A stretch of 64,000 nucleotides of DNA, from assembly GCF_030160395.1 (NCBI RefSeq), contig NZ_BSOG01000001.1, positions 400,117-464,116 on the forward strand, read 5' to 3'. Position 1 is the first letter of the stretch; every line of letters begins with the position of its first letter. Below, piece after piece: positions 31,397-40,800 of the stretch. The position numbers and the translations under genes are program-made. This DNA is from Chitinimonas prasina (GTDB taxonomy: Bacteria > Pseudomonadota > Gammaproteobacteria > Burkholderiales > Chitinimonadaceae). A model generated the notes under the pieces. That model had not been told where the DNA came from. It did no database searches and saw only the letters and a list, made by a program, of their open reading frames with translations.

Positions 31397-31409
31397 ATGT
31401 ACACATGTA
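31397..31409. promoter_or_regulatory. Possible autoregulatory operator of the MerR/B12 gene
   Basis: ATGTACACATGTA, with overlapping TGTACA and TACATGTGTA inverted elements, lies 4-16 bp from the MerR/B12 start codon. MerR-type proteins bind spaced palindromes, and the site overlaps where the gene's own transcript must begin. Confidence 0.35.
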
Positions 31410-31488
31410 TCGGACAGGAGGATGTCTGCATCATAACGCCGTTCCTTTGTCGTCGCACATCAATGGGCGGTTTAGCCATCATGCCTTA

Positions 31489-31778
31489 GAGCCTGTTCCA
31501 TGTCTTTTCGCCGTGCGCCGGCCCGCTGGGCGCGCAACCTTGCCGGATGATGGGCAAGGCGCAAGACGCGCAGCGGTACGGGTACCTTTAGCGGCATGCA
31601 ACGCTGCCATTCGTCGGCAAGGCTGTGAACTCGAAGGGCTGAACTGGAAAGCGGCCATTCACTGCATTGTGGCGCTTGGCACTAACTTGTTATTGCCTGC
31701 CCACCACGTCTTGTGCCTGGCTATTCTCCAGATCAACCCAGCGGGCAAGCGCACGACGAAAAGACATGGAACAGGCTC
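31489..31778. repeat. MITE, copy A (290 bp), IS5-type ends
   Basis: Terminal inverted repeats begin GAGCCTGTTC and run about 24 bp with few mismatches. The element is flanked by a TTA direct duplication (31486-31488 and 31779-31781), the TNA duplication known for some IS5 groups. No transposase is encoded; reading frames inside it are chance. It matches copy B (51031-51296), taken in reverse complement, along its whole length, including a GTACGGGTACC core and the segment ACTTGTTATTGCCTG. It lies in the promoter region between the MerR/B12 gene and the cytochromes. Confidence 0.85.
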
Positions 31779-31958
31779 TTAGCAGCACGACTGGCCATGC
31801 CTGCCCTTACCGCTCCGGCGCGGGCAGAAAAACCACGCCCAGACTCCCTTGCCTAATAAAGCAGCGGGCTTGACTGGCAGGGTAGCCGCCCCGTCGTTAC
31901 AATGCTGCGGATTTCGACGACTCCCCCGTCGAAGCAAGATACCAATATGGGAGGTGAC

Positions 31959-32279
31959 ATGAAGTACAACGCAACCTGGCTGCTACTGGGCCTGCTAGCC
32001 TTGCCGCTGGCCTCGCATGCCGCTGGCAATGCGGCCAACGGCGCCAAGAAGAACTCGATGTGCATAGGCTGCCACGGCATTCCTGGCTACAAGACCGCCT
32101 TCCCGGATGTCTATCATGTGCCCAAGATCGGTGGCCAGCATGCCGAATACCTCGCGGCGGCGCTGCAAGGCTACAAGACGGGTGCCCGCAAACACCCCAC
32201 CATGAATGGCATTGCCGTGCAGTTGTCCGAACAGGATATTGCCGACCTCGCCGCCTACTACGCTGCGCAGAAGAAATAA
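31959..32279 (+). CDS. Cytochrome c, single haem, class I
   Basis: A 106-residue periplasmic protein with a signal peptide (YNATWLLLGLLALPLASHA), the haem motif CIGCH and the distal Met in HPTMNGIAVQL. The GGQHAEYLAAALQGYKTG helix is typical of half of a cytochrome c4. It carries electrons between the bc1 complex and oxidases or reductases. GGGAGG at 31949 fixes the ATG at 31959. A second cytochrome follows after 10 bp with the same layout, so the pair is one operon derived from duplication. Confidence 0.92.
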   Translation: MKYNATWLLLGLLALPLASHAAGNAANGAKKNSMCIGCHGIPGYKTAFPDVYHVPKIGGQHAEYLAAALQGYKTGARKHPTMNGIAVQLSEQDIADLAAYYAAQKK

Positions 32280-32289
32280 GGGGAGCCCG

Positions 32290-32613
32290 ATGAACGCACT
32301 ACGTTATACCGTGGCCGCCCTGGCGGGCCTGGCACTGTCGGCACAAGCCGCAGACCTGGCCGCTGGCCGTACCAAGTCCGAGCAGCTCTGTGCTGCCTGC
32401 CACAATGTGGATGGCAAGAGCACCAATCCGCAATACCCGGTGCTGGCCGGCCAGCATGCCGATTACTTGAAGCATTCGCTCAAGCAATATCAGAACGGCG
32501 TGCGCAACAACGCCATCATGGCCGGCATGGTCAAAACCCTGACCAAGGCAGATATAGACAATCTGTCGGCCTGGTTTGCCAGCCAGGACAGCAGCCTGAA
32601 CATGAAGCGGTAA
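32290..32613 (+). CDS. Cytochrome c, single haem, class I (paralogue)
   Basis: The 107-residue protein has a signal peptide (LRYTVAALAGLALSAQA), CAACH for haem attachment and NAIMAGMVKTL supplying the axial Met. GQHADYLKHSLKQYQNGVR parallels the helix in the upstream gene. The two single-haem proteins together resemble the two halves of dihaem cytochrome c4. GGGAG at 32281 gives the ribosome site. A terminator follows at 32641. Confidence 0.92.
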   Translation: MNALRYTVAALAGLALSAQAADLAAGRTKSEQLCAACHNVDGKSTNPQYPVLAGQHADYLKHSLKQYQNGVRNNAIMAGMVKTLTKADIDNLSAWFASQDSSLNMKR

Positions 32614-32640
32614 TTGCATTTCTGTTTTGCTGCTGTCGCG

Positions 32641-32669
32641 ACGCCCGGCCCTGCCGGGCGTTGTCTTTT
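32641..32669 (+). terminator. Terminator of the cytochrome pair
   Basis: ACGCCCGGC with GCCGGGCGT, loop CCT, followed by TGTCTTTTG, 28 bp after the stop codon. Confidence 0.85.
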
Positions 32670-32713
32670 GCACTATCGTCAACCTATACCCAGCCGCACT
32701 GGTCCGCTCCATC

Positions 32714-33328
32714 ATGCACAGACACAGCCCCGACTTACGCGATGGCACCCTGGTGGTCCGCCAGGGCCAAGCAACCGACGCCCCCGCCATACTGGCGTTT
32801 TTTCAGGCCAACCGAACGGCCTTTGGCCCAGTAGAGCCACGCCGGCCAGACAACTTCTATACCTTGGAGTCTTGTCATATGCGACTGGCCATGCACCGCA
32901 ACCAGCTGGAGGAAGGACGTAGTGCCTGCCTGTTTGTGTTCGATGCCGACAACCGTACCGTCATCGGCACTGTCAATTTCACCAACATCTCAGGCTATCC
33001 GCATTACGGCGCCACCCTCGGCTACTCGCTGGCGCAATCGGAATGGGGCAAAGGCCGCATGGTGCGTGCGCTCAGGCTGGCATTGGACTGGCTGTTCGAT
33101 GACTTCAACCTGCACCGCGTCGCCGCCAACCATCTGCCCGACAACGAACGCAGTGCCCGGGTGCTGGCCAAACTGGGGTTCAAGCAAGAAGGCTACGCAC
33201 CCGACTACCTTCTGATAGACGGTATCTGGCGTGATCATGTGCTGACCGCGCTAACCCACACCGATTGGCAAGCCCGTGACCTCCACGCCCCACTGATAGT
33301 CGACGGTACAGGCACACGCCAGAAATAA
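32714..33328 (+). CDS. GNAT acetyltransferase, RimJ/RimL-like
   Basis: The protein has 204 residues. GNAT motifs include TLVVRQGQATDAPAILAFFQ, then GTVNFTNISGYPHYGATLGY, the acetyl-CoA loop SEWGKGRMVRALRLALDWLF and FNLHRVAANHLPDNERSARV with LAKLGFKQEGYAPDYLLIDG. This order and wording match the ribosomal-protein N-acetyltransferase group; the actual target is unknown. The ATG at 32714 was chosen because the upstream extension overlaps the preceding terminator. A Shine-Dalgarno site is weak. Confidence 0.85.
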   Translation: MHRHSPDLRDGTLVVRQGQATDAPAILAFFQANRTAFGPVEPRRPDNFYTLESCHMRLAMHRNQLEEGRSACLFVFDADNRTVIGTVNFTNISGYPHYGATLGYSLAQSEWGKGRMVRALRLALDWLFDDFNLHRVAANHLPDNERSARVLAKLGFKQEGYAPDYLLIDGIWRDHVLTALTHTDWQARDLHAPLIVDGTGTRQK

Positions 33329-33487
33329 GGGCTGGCCTCACAAGCGTCGGCCAGCTAGGCTCATCCTGTGCGTAATTCACAAGCGTAATGTTGGGCCCCA
33401 CTTTAGTTAAAAAATCATAGAATACTAATAATAGCCATCCCGCCGCGCACGCCAGCGTAGCGACCATCCGGAATGGCGGAGGTGCCC

Positions 33488-35122
33488 ATGCTGGACAATC
33501 TGACCCAACTGCTCATAGGCCAGGGTTTCATCCCCCATGGCTACTGCTTTGCCTGGTCGCCCGGCTTGCTGTGGACCATGGTGCTCTCCGATGCAGCCAT
33601 AGGCATGGCCTACTTCAGCATACCGATGGCGCTGATCACCATTGCCCGCAAGCGTGCCGACCTGCACTTCAATCAGGTCATGCTGCTGTTTGCCGCCTTC
33701 ATCCTGGCCTGTGGCACTACCCACTTCCTCGATCTCATCAGCATCTGGTACCCCATCTACTGGATAGATGCCTGGGCCAGGGTATTCACCGCCATCATCT
33801 CGCTGTTTACCGCCTACGCCCTGTGGCGCATGATTCCCCGGGTACTCGCCCTGCCCAGCCCCAGGCAGTTGACCGAAGCCAATCTCAAGCTATCGGAGGA
33901 GATTGCGGCCCGCAGGGACAAAGAGCTGGAGCTCAAGAACAGCGAAGAACGCCTGCGCCAGCTGTCCGACAATCTGGAAGCCATGGTGGCAGAGCGCACG
34001 GCCCAGTTGGCCGAGACCAATACCCGCTTACAGGGTGAGGTGGCCGATCGCCAGCGCATGCAGACCGAGCTGCAGGTGGTCAACCGCAAGCTGGAGGAAT
34101 CCTTGCGGCAGCAAGCCGCCCGCTCCACCGAGATAGAGCAGTTGAACAAGATGGGCGACCTGATGCAAAGCTGTGTTTCGGTGAACGAGCTGGCCCAGGT
34201 CTTGAGCAACTTCTCGGCCGGCTATCTGGAAGCCGCTACCGGCGCCATCTACCTGATGGACGAGGAGGCCGGCCTGGTCACCGAGGAAAGCAGCTGGGGC
34301 AATATGCCCGAGGCGGAGAAAACTTTCCCACCCGGCAGTTGCTGGGCACTGCGGCGCGGCCAGATACACCCGGCCGACCCCTTGCAGCAGAATCTGCACT
34401 GCCAGCATGTCAGCGACCACAGCGACCATGTGTGCGTGCCCCTGATAGGCAATGGCGAGACCTTGGGTCTATTGCACCTGCGCCACCCACGTGGCCTGCA
34501 CGATCCGGCCTTTCTGGATGGCGTGGCCAAGCGCGCCGCCCTGGCCCTGGTGAGCCTGAAGACCCGCGAAGCACTATTCAACGAGGCCACCCACGACCCC
34601 CTGACCGGTCTGTATAACCGCCGCTACCTGGATGGGGCGCTGGAAGAATCCGAGCGCCGCTCACGCCGCAACAATCGCACGGTCGGCTTGATGATGCTGG
34701 ACCTGGATCATTTCAAGATGATCAACGACACCTATGGCCACGAAGTAGGCGACGAGGTATTGCGCGCCTTTGCCGGCCTGCTGAAAGGTAGTTTGCGGGC
34801 GGGTGACATTGCCTGCCGCTACGGCGGCGAAGAGTTCACCATCCTGCTATCCGGGGCCACACTGAATGCCACCCGCCAGCGCGCCGAACAACTGCGCCAG
34901 CAGGTTGAACAGTTGCGGGTGCCCTACCGCGACAAGCAATTGGCGCTGACGGTCTCCATCGGTATTGCCGTGTTCCCCGAGCATGGTCACCACCTCGACG
35001 ACGTGCTGCACGCCGCCGACTCCGCGCTCTACGATGCCAAGCATGAAGGCCGCAACCGGGTGGCTACTGCCACCCCGGCGACAGGTGATGATCTGGCTAG
35101 CCATCCCCAGGCCGCCGACTGA
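33488..35122 (+). CDS. Diguanylate cyclase with ethylene-receptor-like membrane domain
   Basis: The protein has 544 residues. Three N-terminal helices match the ETR1 ethylene/copper-binding domain: SDAAIGMAYFSIPMALI (D35, Y42 as in D25/Y32 of ETR1) and FILACGTTHFLDL (C75 and H79 as in the copper ligands C65 and H69). A coiled coil follows (about 125-215), then a GAF domain (about 225-365) and a GGDEF domain with YGGEEF, and DLDHFKMINDTYGHEVGDEV. It should make c-di-GMP in response to a membrane signal. GGAGG at 33478-33482 supports the ATG at 33488. Many bacterial homologues bind Cu(I); the ligand here is not known. Confidence 0.88.
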   Translation: MLDNLTQLLIGQGFIPHGYCFAWSPGLLWTMVLSDAAIGMAYFSIPMALITIARKRADLHFNQVMLLFAAFILACGTTHFLDLISIWYPIYWIDAWARVFTAIISLFTAYALWRMIPRVLALPSPRQLTEANLKLSEEIAARRDKELELKNSEERLRQLSDNLEAMVAERTAQLAETNTRLQGEVADRQRMQTELQVVNRKLEESLRQQAARSTEIEQLNKMGDLMQSCVSVNELAQVLSNFSAGYLEAATGAIYLMDEEAGLVTEESSWGNMPEAEKTFPPGSCWALRRGQIHPADPLQQNLHCQHVSDHSDHVCVPLIGNGETLGLLHLRHPRGLHDPAFLDGVAKRAALALVSLKTREALFNEATHDPLTGLYNRRYLDGALEESERRSRRNNRTVGLMMLDLDHFKMINDTYGHEVGDEVLRAFAGLLKGSLRAGDIACRYGGEEFTILLSGATLNATRQRAEQLRQQVEQLRVPYRDKQLALTVSIGIAVFPEHGHHLDDVLHAADSALYDAKHEGRNRVATATPATGDDLASHPQAAD

Positions 35123-35140
35123 CTGACTGCCGGACGGCGC

Positions 35141-35680
35141 TCAGTCTATAGCCAGCGGGTAGCTGGCGCGGCCGCGATTATCAAAGCACTGCATCGGCCC
35201 TTCCCAAGGGCCATCCTGCCACCGCGCCACTTCAAAGTTATTGCCCGTATAGCCGGCAATGACTTTGGGCCAAAAGGCCTGTGCCGGCAGATTGCGCGGC
35301 ACCTGCGCCACCTCCCACCTCCCTGGCAAGGTATCAAAAACCTGCAGGGCCGCATGCTGCGCCAGACCCCGGCCGCGATAGCGGCGCAGCACAAAGTACT
35401 GCGCCATCCAGTATTGGTTATCCGGCCGGCAGACTATGTCGTTCACCAGGGCAAAGCCGGCATAGCGCCCATTCACCCTGAACACAAAGGGGTGATAATT
35501 GGCGTTCAGCCAATAGGCATCAAGCTTGTAGCCATACAAGCCATGCTCGTCCAGCTCCATGTCCCAGTATTCGGACAGATCGTGCTGGTAAAGCTCCAGC
35601 ATGTGCTGGAGCGGCAGACGATCAGATGGGGTGGCGCGCATCACCCGTAAATCCAGCGCCGTGTCCTGCAGGTCTGCCAT
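35141..35680 (-). CDS. GNAT family acetyltransferase
   Basis: The protein has 179 residues. Visible blocks are DRLPLQHMLELYQHDLSEYW, NGRYAGFALVND, the acetyl-CoA loop FVLRRYRGRGLAQHAALQVF and a C-terminal beta bulge ending in ASYPLAID. Target unknown. The ATG at 35680 follows GGAGG and starts one base after the rsgA stop codon, so the two are a translationally coupled operon. A link to ribosome maturation is possible from this position only. Confidence 0.82.
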   Translation of the reverse strand: MADLQDTALDLRVMRATPSDRLPLQHMLELYQHDLSEYWDMELDEHGLYGYKLDAYWLNANYHPFVFRVNGRYAGFALVNDIVCRPDNQYWMAQYFVLRRYRGRGLAQHAALQVFDTLPGRWEVAQVPRNLPAQAFWPKVIAGYTGNNFEVARWQDGPWEGPMQCFDNRGRASYPLAID

Positions 35681-35681
35681 C

Positions 35682-36752
35682 TCAAAACCTCCGCTTCTCA
35701 TTGGAGCGCGCCTTGCCTGCCTTGCCTATCACCTTCCACTTGGCCTGCATGGCCTTGCGCTCCAGCGGTGTCTGCTGGCTGCGGCGCACCTCGCGCAACA
35801 GCTTGTGGTAGTTCAGCAGCCGATCATCCTGCACCACCCCACGCACCGCGCAACCTGGCTCATCCTCATGCTGGCAATCACGGAAATGACAATGCGCCGC
35901 CAGCGCCTCGATATCTTCGAAGGTCGCCGCCAGGCTCTCCTCATCCGCATCAGGCCGCCAGGTGCGCAGACCAGGGGTGTCGATGATACAGACGCCCGAT
36001 GGGCATAGATGCAGCGAACGGGCCGTGGTGGTATGGCGGCCTCGGCCATCCCCCCGCCGCACATCGCCCGTCAGCTGGCTTGCACTGCCGCTCAGGGTAT
36101 TGGTCAGGGTGGACTTGCCCGCGCCCGAGGAACCCAGCAATACCAGCGTCTGCCCCGGCGCCAGCCACGGTGCCAGGTCAGCCACCGTATCGGGTGCAAG
36201 GGCATCGACGGCATAGGCCGGGATATTGCGAGGTAGCCGCTGGTGCACCTCGGCCATACGTGCCTCTACGGCATCGCCGATATCTGCCTTGGTCAGCACC
36301 ACCACACCCATCACGCCGCTGGCCTGCACCAGCGCCAGATAGCGCTCCATGCGCCGCAGGTTGTAGTCGTGATCCAGGCCCATGACCAGCAGGGCGGTAT
36401 CGATATTGCTGGCCAGCGGTTGCCGCCTGCCATCGTTGGCGCGTCGGGCCAGGTGGGTAAAGGGCGGCAGCTGCTGGGCTATCCACCACTCGCCGTGGGC
36501 ATGCGGCGCCACCACCACCCAATCACCCACCGCCAGGCCCGTGCCCTGCTCCTGCAGTAGATTGACCAGGGCGGGCAAGGCACGAGCAGTGTGCTCTGCC
36601 ACGCCGTCATGCACCTGCAGCAGGTCGCGTTGTACTTCGGTAATGCGCATCAAACAACTACCCGGCGCAGCCGGGGGCAGGAAAGCCAGCTGGCTGGCGA
36701 GTTGCTGGGTAAGGCCAATCTGACGCAGGGTTTCGAAATCGAATTCGATCAT
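35682..36752 (-). CDS. rsgA: Ribosome small-subunit-dependent GTPase A
   Basis: This 356-residue protein is a circularly permuted GTPase in 30S maturation. It has an OB-fold N-terminal domain, LTKAD (G4) at VVVLTKADIGD before LLGSSGAGKSTLTNTL (G1) and DTPGLRTW (G3), and the zinc site CHFRDCQHEDEPGCAV. The order G4-G1-G3 and the zinc-binding C/H cluster are diagnostic. I used the ATG at 36752; the frame runs open to 36794. A 13-codon ORF lies about 200 bp upstream on the same strand. Confidence 0.95.
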   Translation of the reverse strand: MIEFDFETLRQIGLTQQLASQLAFLPPAAPGSCLMRITEVQRDLLQVHDGVAEHTARALPALVNLLQEQGTGLAVGDWVVVAPHAHGEWWIAQQLPPFTHLARRANDGRRQPLASNIDTALLVMGLDHDYNLRRMERYLALVQASGVMGVVVLTKADIGDAVEARMAEVHQRLPRNIPAYAVDALAPDTVADLAPWLAPGQTLVLLGSSGAGKSTLTNTLSGSASQLTGDVRRGDGRGRHTTTARSLHLCPSGVCIIDTPGLRTWRPDADEESLAATFEDIEALAAHCHFRDCQHEDEPGCAVRGVVQDDRLLNYHKLLREVRRSQQTPLERKAMQAKWKVIGKAGKARSNEKRRF

Positions 36753-36949
36753 GATGTCGTTGTATTCCAGGTCCTGTTGCGCGCAGCCGCGCACGACGCT
36801 GCCAGCCTATAGGCCAGCAGCACAAAGAAGAGCGGAAGTCGGCCACGCAGCACGCGGGCGCCAACGCACCTGGTTTACAAACGATTTGGAACACAGACCA
36901 ACCGGTGATTCAGTACATACCGGCAGGCAAAACAGGGGTGAGGCTAGGC

Positions 36950-36991
36950 TCAGGCAGTGGCCGACAGGAGGGCAAGGTCAAATGTCTTCAT
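36950..36991 (-). CDS. Putative 13-codon leader peptide upstream of rsgA
   Basis: The ORF reads MKTFDLALLSATA. ACAGGAG lies 9 bp before the ATG, the same spacing as the leader ahead of rtcB. TTGACC near 37050-37055 could be a -35 element. The rsgA start is about 200 bp downstream. No homologue is known to me, so it may be a chance ORF with a good ribosome site. The rest of 36753-37330 holds a TATAAT at 37181-37186 that may serve the plus-strand gene at 37331, and nothing else I can support. Confidence 0.3.
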   Translation of the reverse strand: MKTFDLALLSATA

Positions 36992-37330
36992 GGCGCTGTG
37001 CTCCTGTGGTGGATGAAAGGTACATACAGTGTGATACCGAGGGGCGGCGCAGGTCAACTACTTCAAGGTGCCGTAGCGCGCTTGTAGCGCCAGCCAATCA
37101 CTGCGACTCAACATGCTGGCCCCCCGCCCCTAGCGGGGCCAGGTCTCGCCAGTACGCAGGCAGCCCACCCTTGTCATCGATATAATCGGCGCAAAACAAG
37201 CGATACGGCATCTAGCACTTCGCCGCCTGATGCACGCCGCACCAACCGCCCGACGCCAGAGATCTGCCCATGCTCTGGCCTGCAATCCATACCGTGGAAA
37301 CAGCAGGGACAACAATGGAGGAGCTATACA

Positions 37331-37666
37331 GTGAGTAAAACACTCAAGACGTTCGATGATGAAATTGCAGCCTATATACGCTCAAATGAGCAGAACGGTG
37401 AGCTGCGCCAGGCACCGAGTTGGGGCAAGCCCCTAGCCAACGACGATGGTTTTGACGCCACGCCGGAAGATCTCCGCATGGGTTACAAGATGCTGAAAAG
37501 CGCCGGCTATGTCCCGCCAGAAGTCGAGATGATGAACAAGCTCAGTGCCATGCGGGTACAGCTCAGCATCCTCAACCCCTGTTGCAGCGAGGCCGAGGAG
37601 CTCCGTCAGGAGATTCGTGAGCTGCAACTGAAGGTGACCCTGCAACTGGAATCGCTGCGCGCCTGA
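37331..37666 (+). CDS. DUF1992 (DnaJ-C28 conserved domain) protein
   Basis: The small 111-residue cytosolic protein contains the family pattern IRSNEQNGELRQAPSWGKPLAND followed by EDLRMGYKMLKSAGYVPPEVEM, which matches the DUF1992 domain of DNAJC28/YhdN-type proteins. A C-terminal helix (EELRQEIRELQLKVTLQLES) may form a coiled coil. Function is unknown. It starts with GTG behind GGAGG at 37317-37321. A TATAAT at 37181 is a candidate -10. It stands alone between divergent rsgA and the histidine kinase. Confidence 0.75.
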   Translation: MSKTLKTFDDEIAAYIRSNEQNGELRQAPSWGKPLANDDGFDATPEDLRMGYKMLKSAGYVPPEVEMMNKLSAMRVQLSILNPCCSEAEELRQEIRELQLKVTLQLESLRA

Positions 37667-37822
37667 TAAAGCCGGACTAGGCGGCTGGCAGCACGCACAG
37701 GCCGGCCGGTCGGCCGCAAGGCATGAGGGCTTGGCGATGCTGGCCTGGCGCGGGTGTGCGCAGCAGCCTATTCAGGGGGCAGCATGCGTACACAAAGCGC
37801 CTGCAGGGTGTTGTAGACGCCG

Positions 37823-40800
37823 CTAGGCCGCCGGAAAGTGCTGCTCCACCTGCGCCAAAGCGCTATCAATGGCGGCTTCAAACGCCAGCAGCAAGGTAGG
37901 CGTCTCGGAGCCCTTGCGCAATGCCGACTCCATCTGGGCTGCCAGCTCGGCCAGTTCCACCGCACCGATATTGCCGGCCACACCCAGCGTGGTATGTGCC
38001 AGGCGCTCTGCCGTCGCCCGGTCCCCGTCCCGCAAGGCGGCTTCCAGGTCGGCCACCGTATGCTTCAGCGCAGAGGGCAGTTTGGCCAGCATGCGGTGAT
38101 AGAACTCCACCCTGCCGCCCATGCGCTCCAACGCGGTGGCAGTATCAAAGCCCAACAGCTGTACCACCGCCTCGCCCACGGGCGCTGCGGCTTCGGTCGC
38201 AGTAGTGCTGCTGGCCAAGCTCTGTGCAGGCACCGCAACGCCTGGGGTCAGCCACTGGGCGATGGTACGAAACATCATGTCCGGGTCGACCGGCTTGGTG
38301 ATGCAGTCCTGCATGCCCTCCCGCAGGCAGCGTTCCCGCTCCTCCACCAGGGCGTGGGCCGTCATCGCCAAGACAGGCAAGCGATTAAAGCGGGCCTCCT
38401 GGCGTATCTTGATGGTGGCCTCATGGCCATCCATCTCCGGCATCTGCACGTCCATCAGGACCAGGCTGTAATAATCGGCCGGGTGCGCATGCAATAGCGT
38501 CAGCGCCTCGCGGCCGGTGCCGGCGATATCCACCACAAAGCCTTCGGTCTGCAGCAACTCCACCGCGATCTGCTGGTTGATCTCGTTGTCCTCGGCCAGC
38601 AGCACCTTGTAGCCGGGCCAGCGGGGTAAGCCGTCGGCCGCAGCCGGCTTGAAGTCGCGCTGATCGGCCGAATCAAACAGCGGCATCAGGGTGTCCACCA
38701 GGCTGGATAGATTGATGGGCTTGAGCAAGAAGCCATCCACCGCCGCGGCCTCGGCGTGCTGGCGTATTTCCTCACGCCCGAATGCTGTCACCAAGACAAA
38801 CTTTGGTGGATGACGTAGCTGGGCTCGGTTCAAGGCCTCCGCCACCTCTATCCCGTCCAGTCTCGGCATCTTCCAGTCGCAGAACACCACGTCATAGGGT
38901 TCATCCGCATCGGCATCATGGATGGCCAGCAAGGCTTCAGCACCATCACGGGCCGTATCGGCGCCTATTGAGAGATTGAGCAAGGCATCGGCCAGTATCT
39001 CGCATGCCACTGGATTGTCGTCTGCCACCAGCGCGCGCAGTCCCTGCAACGCCACAGGCCGGGCAGATGGCGCCGGCTTGGTGTCGCGGGCGATGCCGAA
39101 GTTGGCGGTAAAACGGAAGGTGGAGCCTATGCCCACCTCACTTTCCAAGCTGATCTCGCCACCCATCATGTTCACCAGCCGCTTGCAGATGGTCAGCCCC
39201 AGGCCCGTGCCGCCATATTTGCGAGTGGTCGAGCCATCGGCCTGGGTAAAGGGTTGAAACAGCTGGGCCGCCTGCTGCGGCGTCATGCCTATACCCGAGT
39301 CGCGCACGGCAAACTCCAGCGTCACCCCGCCCGCATGGTGAGAGATCAACCGGCAGCTCAGATGTATTTCGCCCCGCTCGGTAAACTTGATGGCATTGTT
39401 GGCCAAGTTGATCAACACCTGCCCCAGCCGCAGCGGGTCACCCATCAAGTGGCGCGGGATATTGGGCGGTACCTGGAACAGATATTCCAGCGATTTATCC
39501 TGTGCCTTCTGGCCGGTAACATTAGCTACATTGGACAGCACCTCGTCCAGCGAGAACTCCACGTTCTCCATCTCCAGCTTGCCAGCCTCGATCTTGGTGA
39601 AATCCAGCACATCGTTCAGCACCGCCAGCAGTGACACGCCCGCCCTGTGTATCTTGCTCACATAGTCATGCTGCTTGGCTGTCAGCTCGGTCTTGAGTGC
39701 CAGATAGGCCATGCCGATAACGGCATTCATCGGTGTTCGTATCTCGTGGCTCATATTGGCCAGGAACTCACTCTTGAGCTTGGATGCATTCTCTGCCACC
39801 AGCATGGCACGGCGCAGTGCGCCTTCCTGTTCCAGCAAGCGGTCATTGGCTTCCATCAGTTCGTGCGTGCGTTGCTCCACCCGCTCCTCCAACACCCGCT
39901 CGGAGGATTGCAGTGTCTCGACCAGCTCTTGATTGACCGCCAGCGCTTCGGCCTGCGCCTTCTCTTTTTCCAACCGGATGGAGTTGAAGCGGTCTGCCAG
40001 GGCAAAGGCTAGCAGCAGCATCTCCAGGGCCGAGCCAAACTGCATGCCGTTGACGGTGATGAAGTTGGTGGGCAGCAGGCCAAAGCTGCGCAGGCCCGTC
40101 ATGGTGGCCGCCAGCAGCAGCACGCTGAAGGCCACCACAAAATAGGCTGCGCTGCGCTGCTGCCGTATCAGGCACACGATGCCCACCGCCAGCACCAGCA
40201 ACATGGTCGCCGAATCCAGGGCAATGGCGGGCATGATGGTGGTGCGGAAGGAGTAAAGAAAGCCGATGATCTGCAACAGATGCAGGCCTACCACGCCCAG
40301 CAGCACCTTATCGAGCACAGGCACATTCCTGGCGGTTTCCAGCAGGCGCCGCATGAACAGCAGCAACATGATGCAGGTCGTGGCGAACCCTATCATGGTC
40401 GACACCTTGGACCATGCGGGGGAATTGGGCCACAGGAACTCGTAGGCCACGCCGTTGTAGCAGGCCAGCGACATCGCCGCGCTGGTGATAAAGCAGACGT
40501 ACAGCAGATAGGACTGGTCACGCAATGCCACGAACAGCAGCAGGTTGAACAGCCCCATGGCCATCACCATGCCAAAATACCAGGCCTGTCCCATGTAATC
40601 GCGGCGCTCGTGCTCGGCAAAGGCCGCGCTACGCCATAGCCGGATCGGGATATCCATGGAGCTTTCCGACTCCAGCTTCAGGTAGTAGGTCTGCTCCGCA
40701 CCTGCCGGCACCGTCAGCGGCAGCACATAAAAGCGGTTGGCATAGGGCCTGTCGGCAAAGCGCAGCCCGCTGCCGCTCAACAGCATGCTGTATCCCTGCC

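Noticed and set aside
31405-31782. Open frame inside MITE copy A as a protein gene
   Set aside because: It lies within the repeat, has no ribosome site, and the equivalent frame in copy B differs in start and length.
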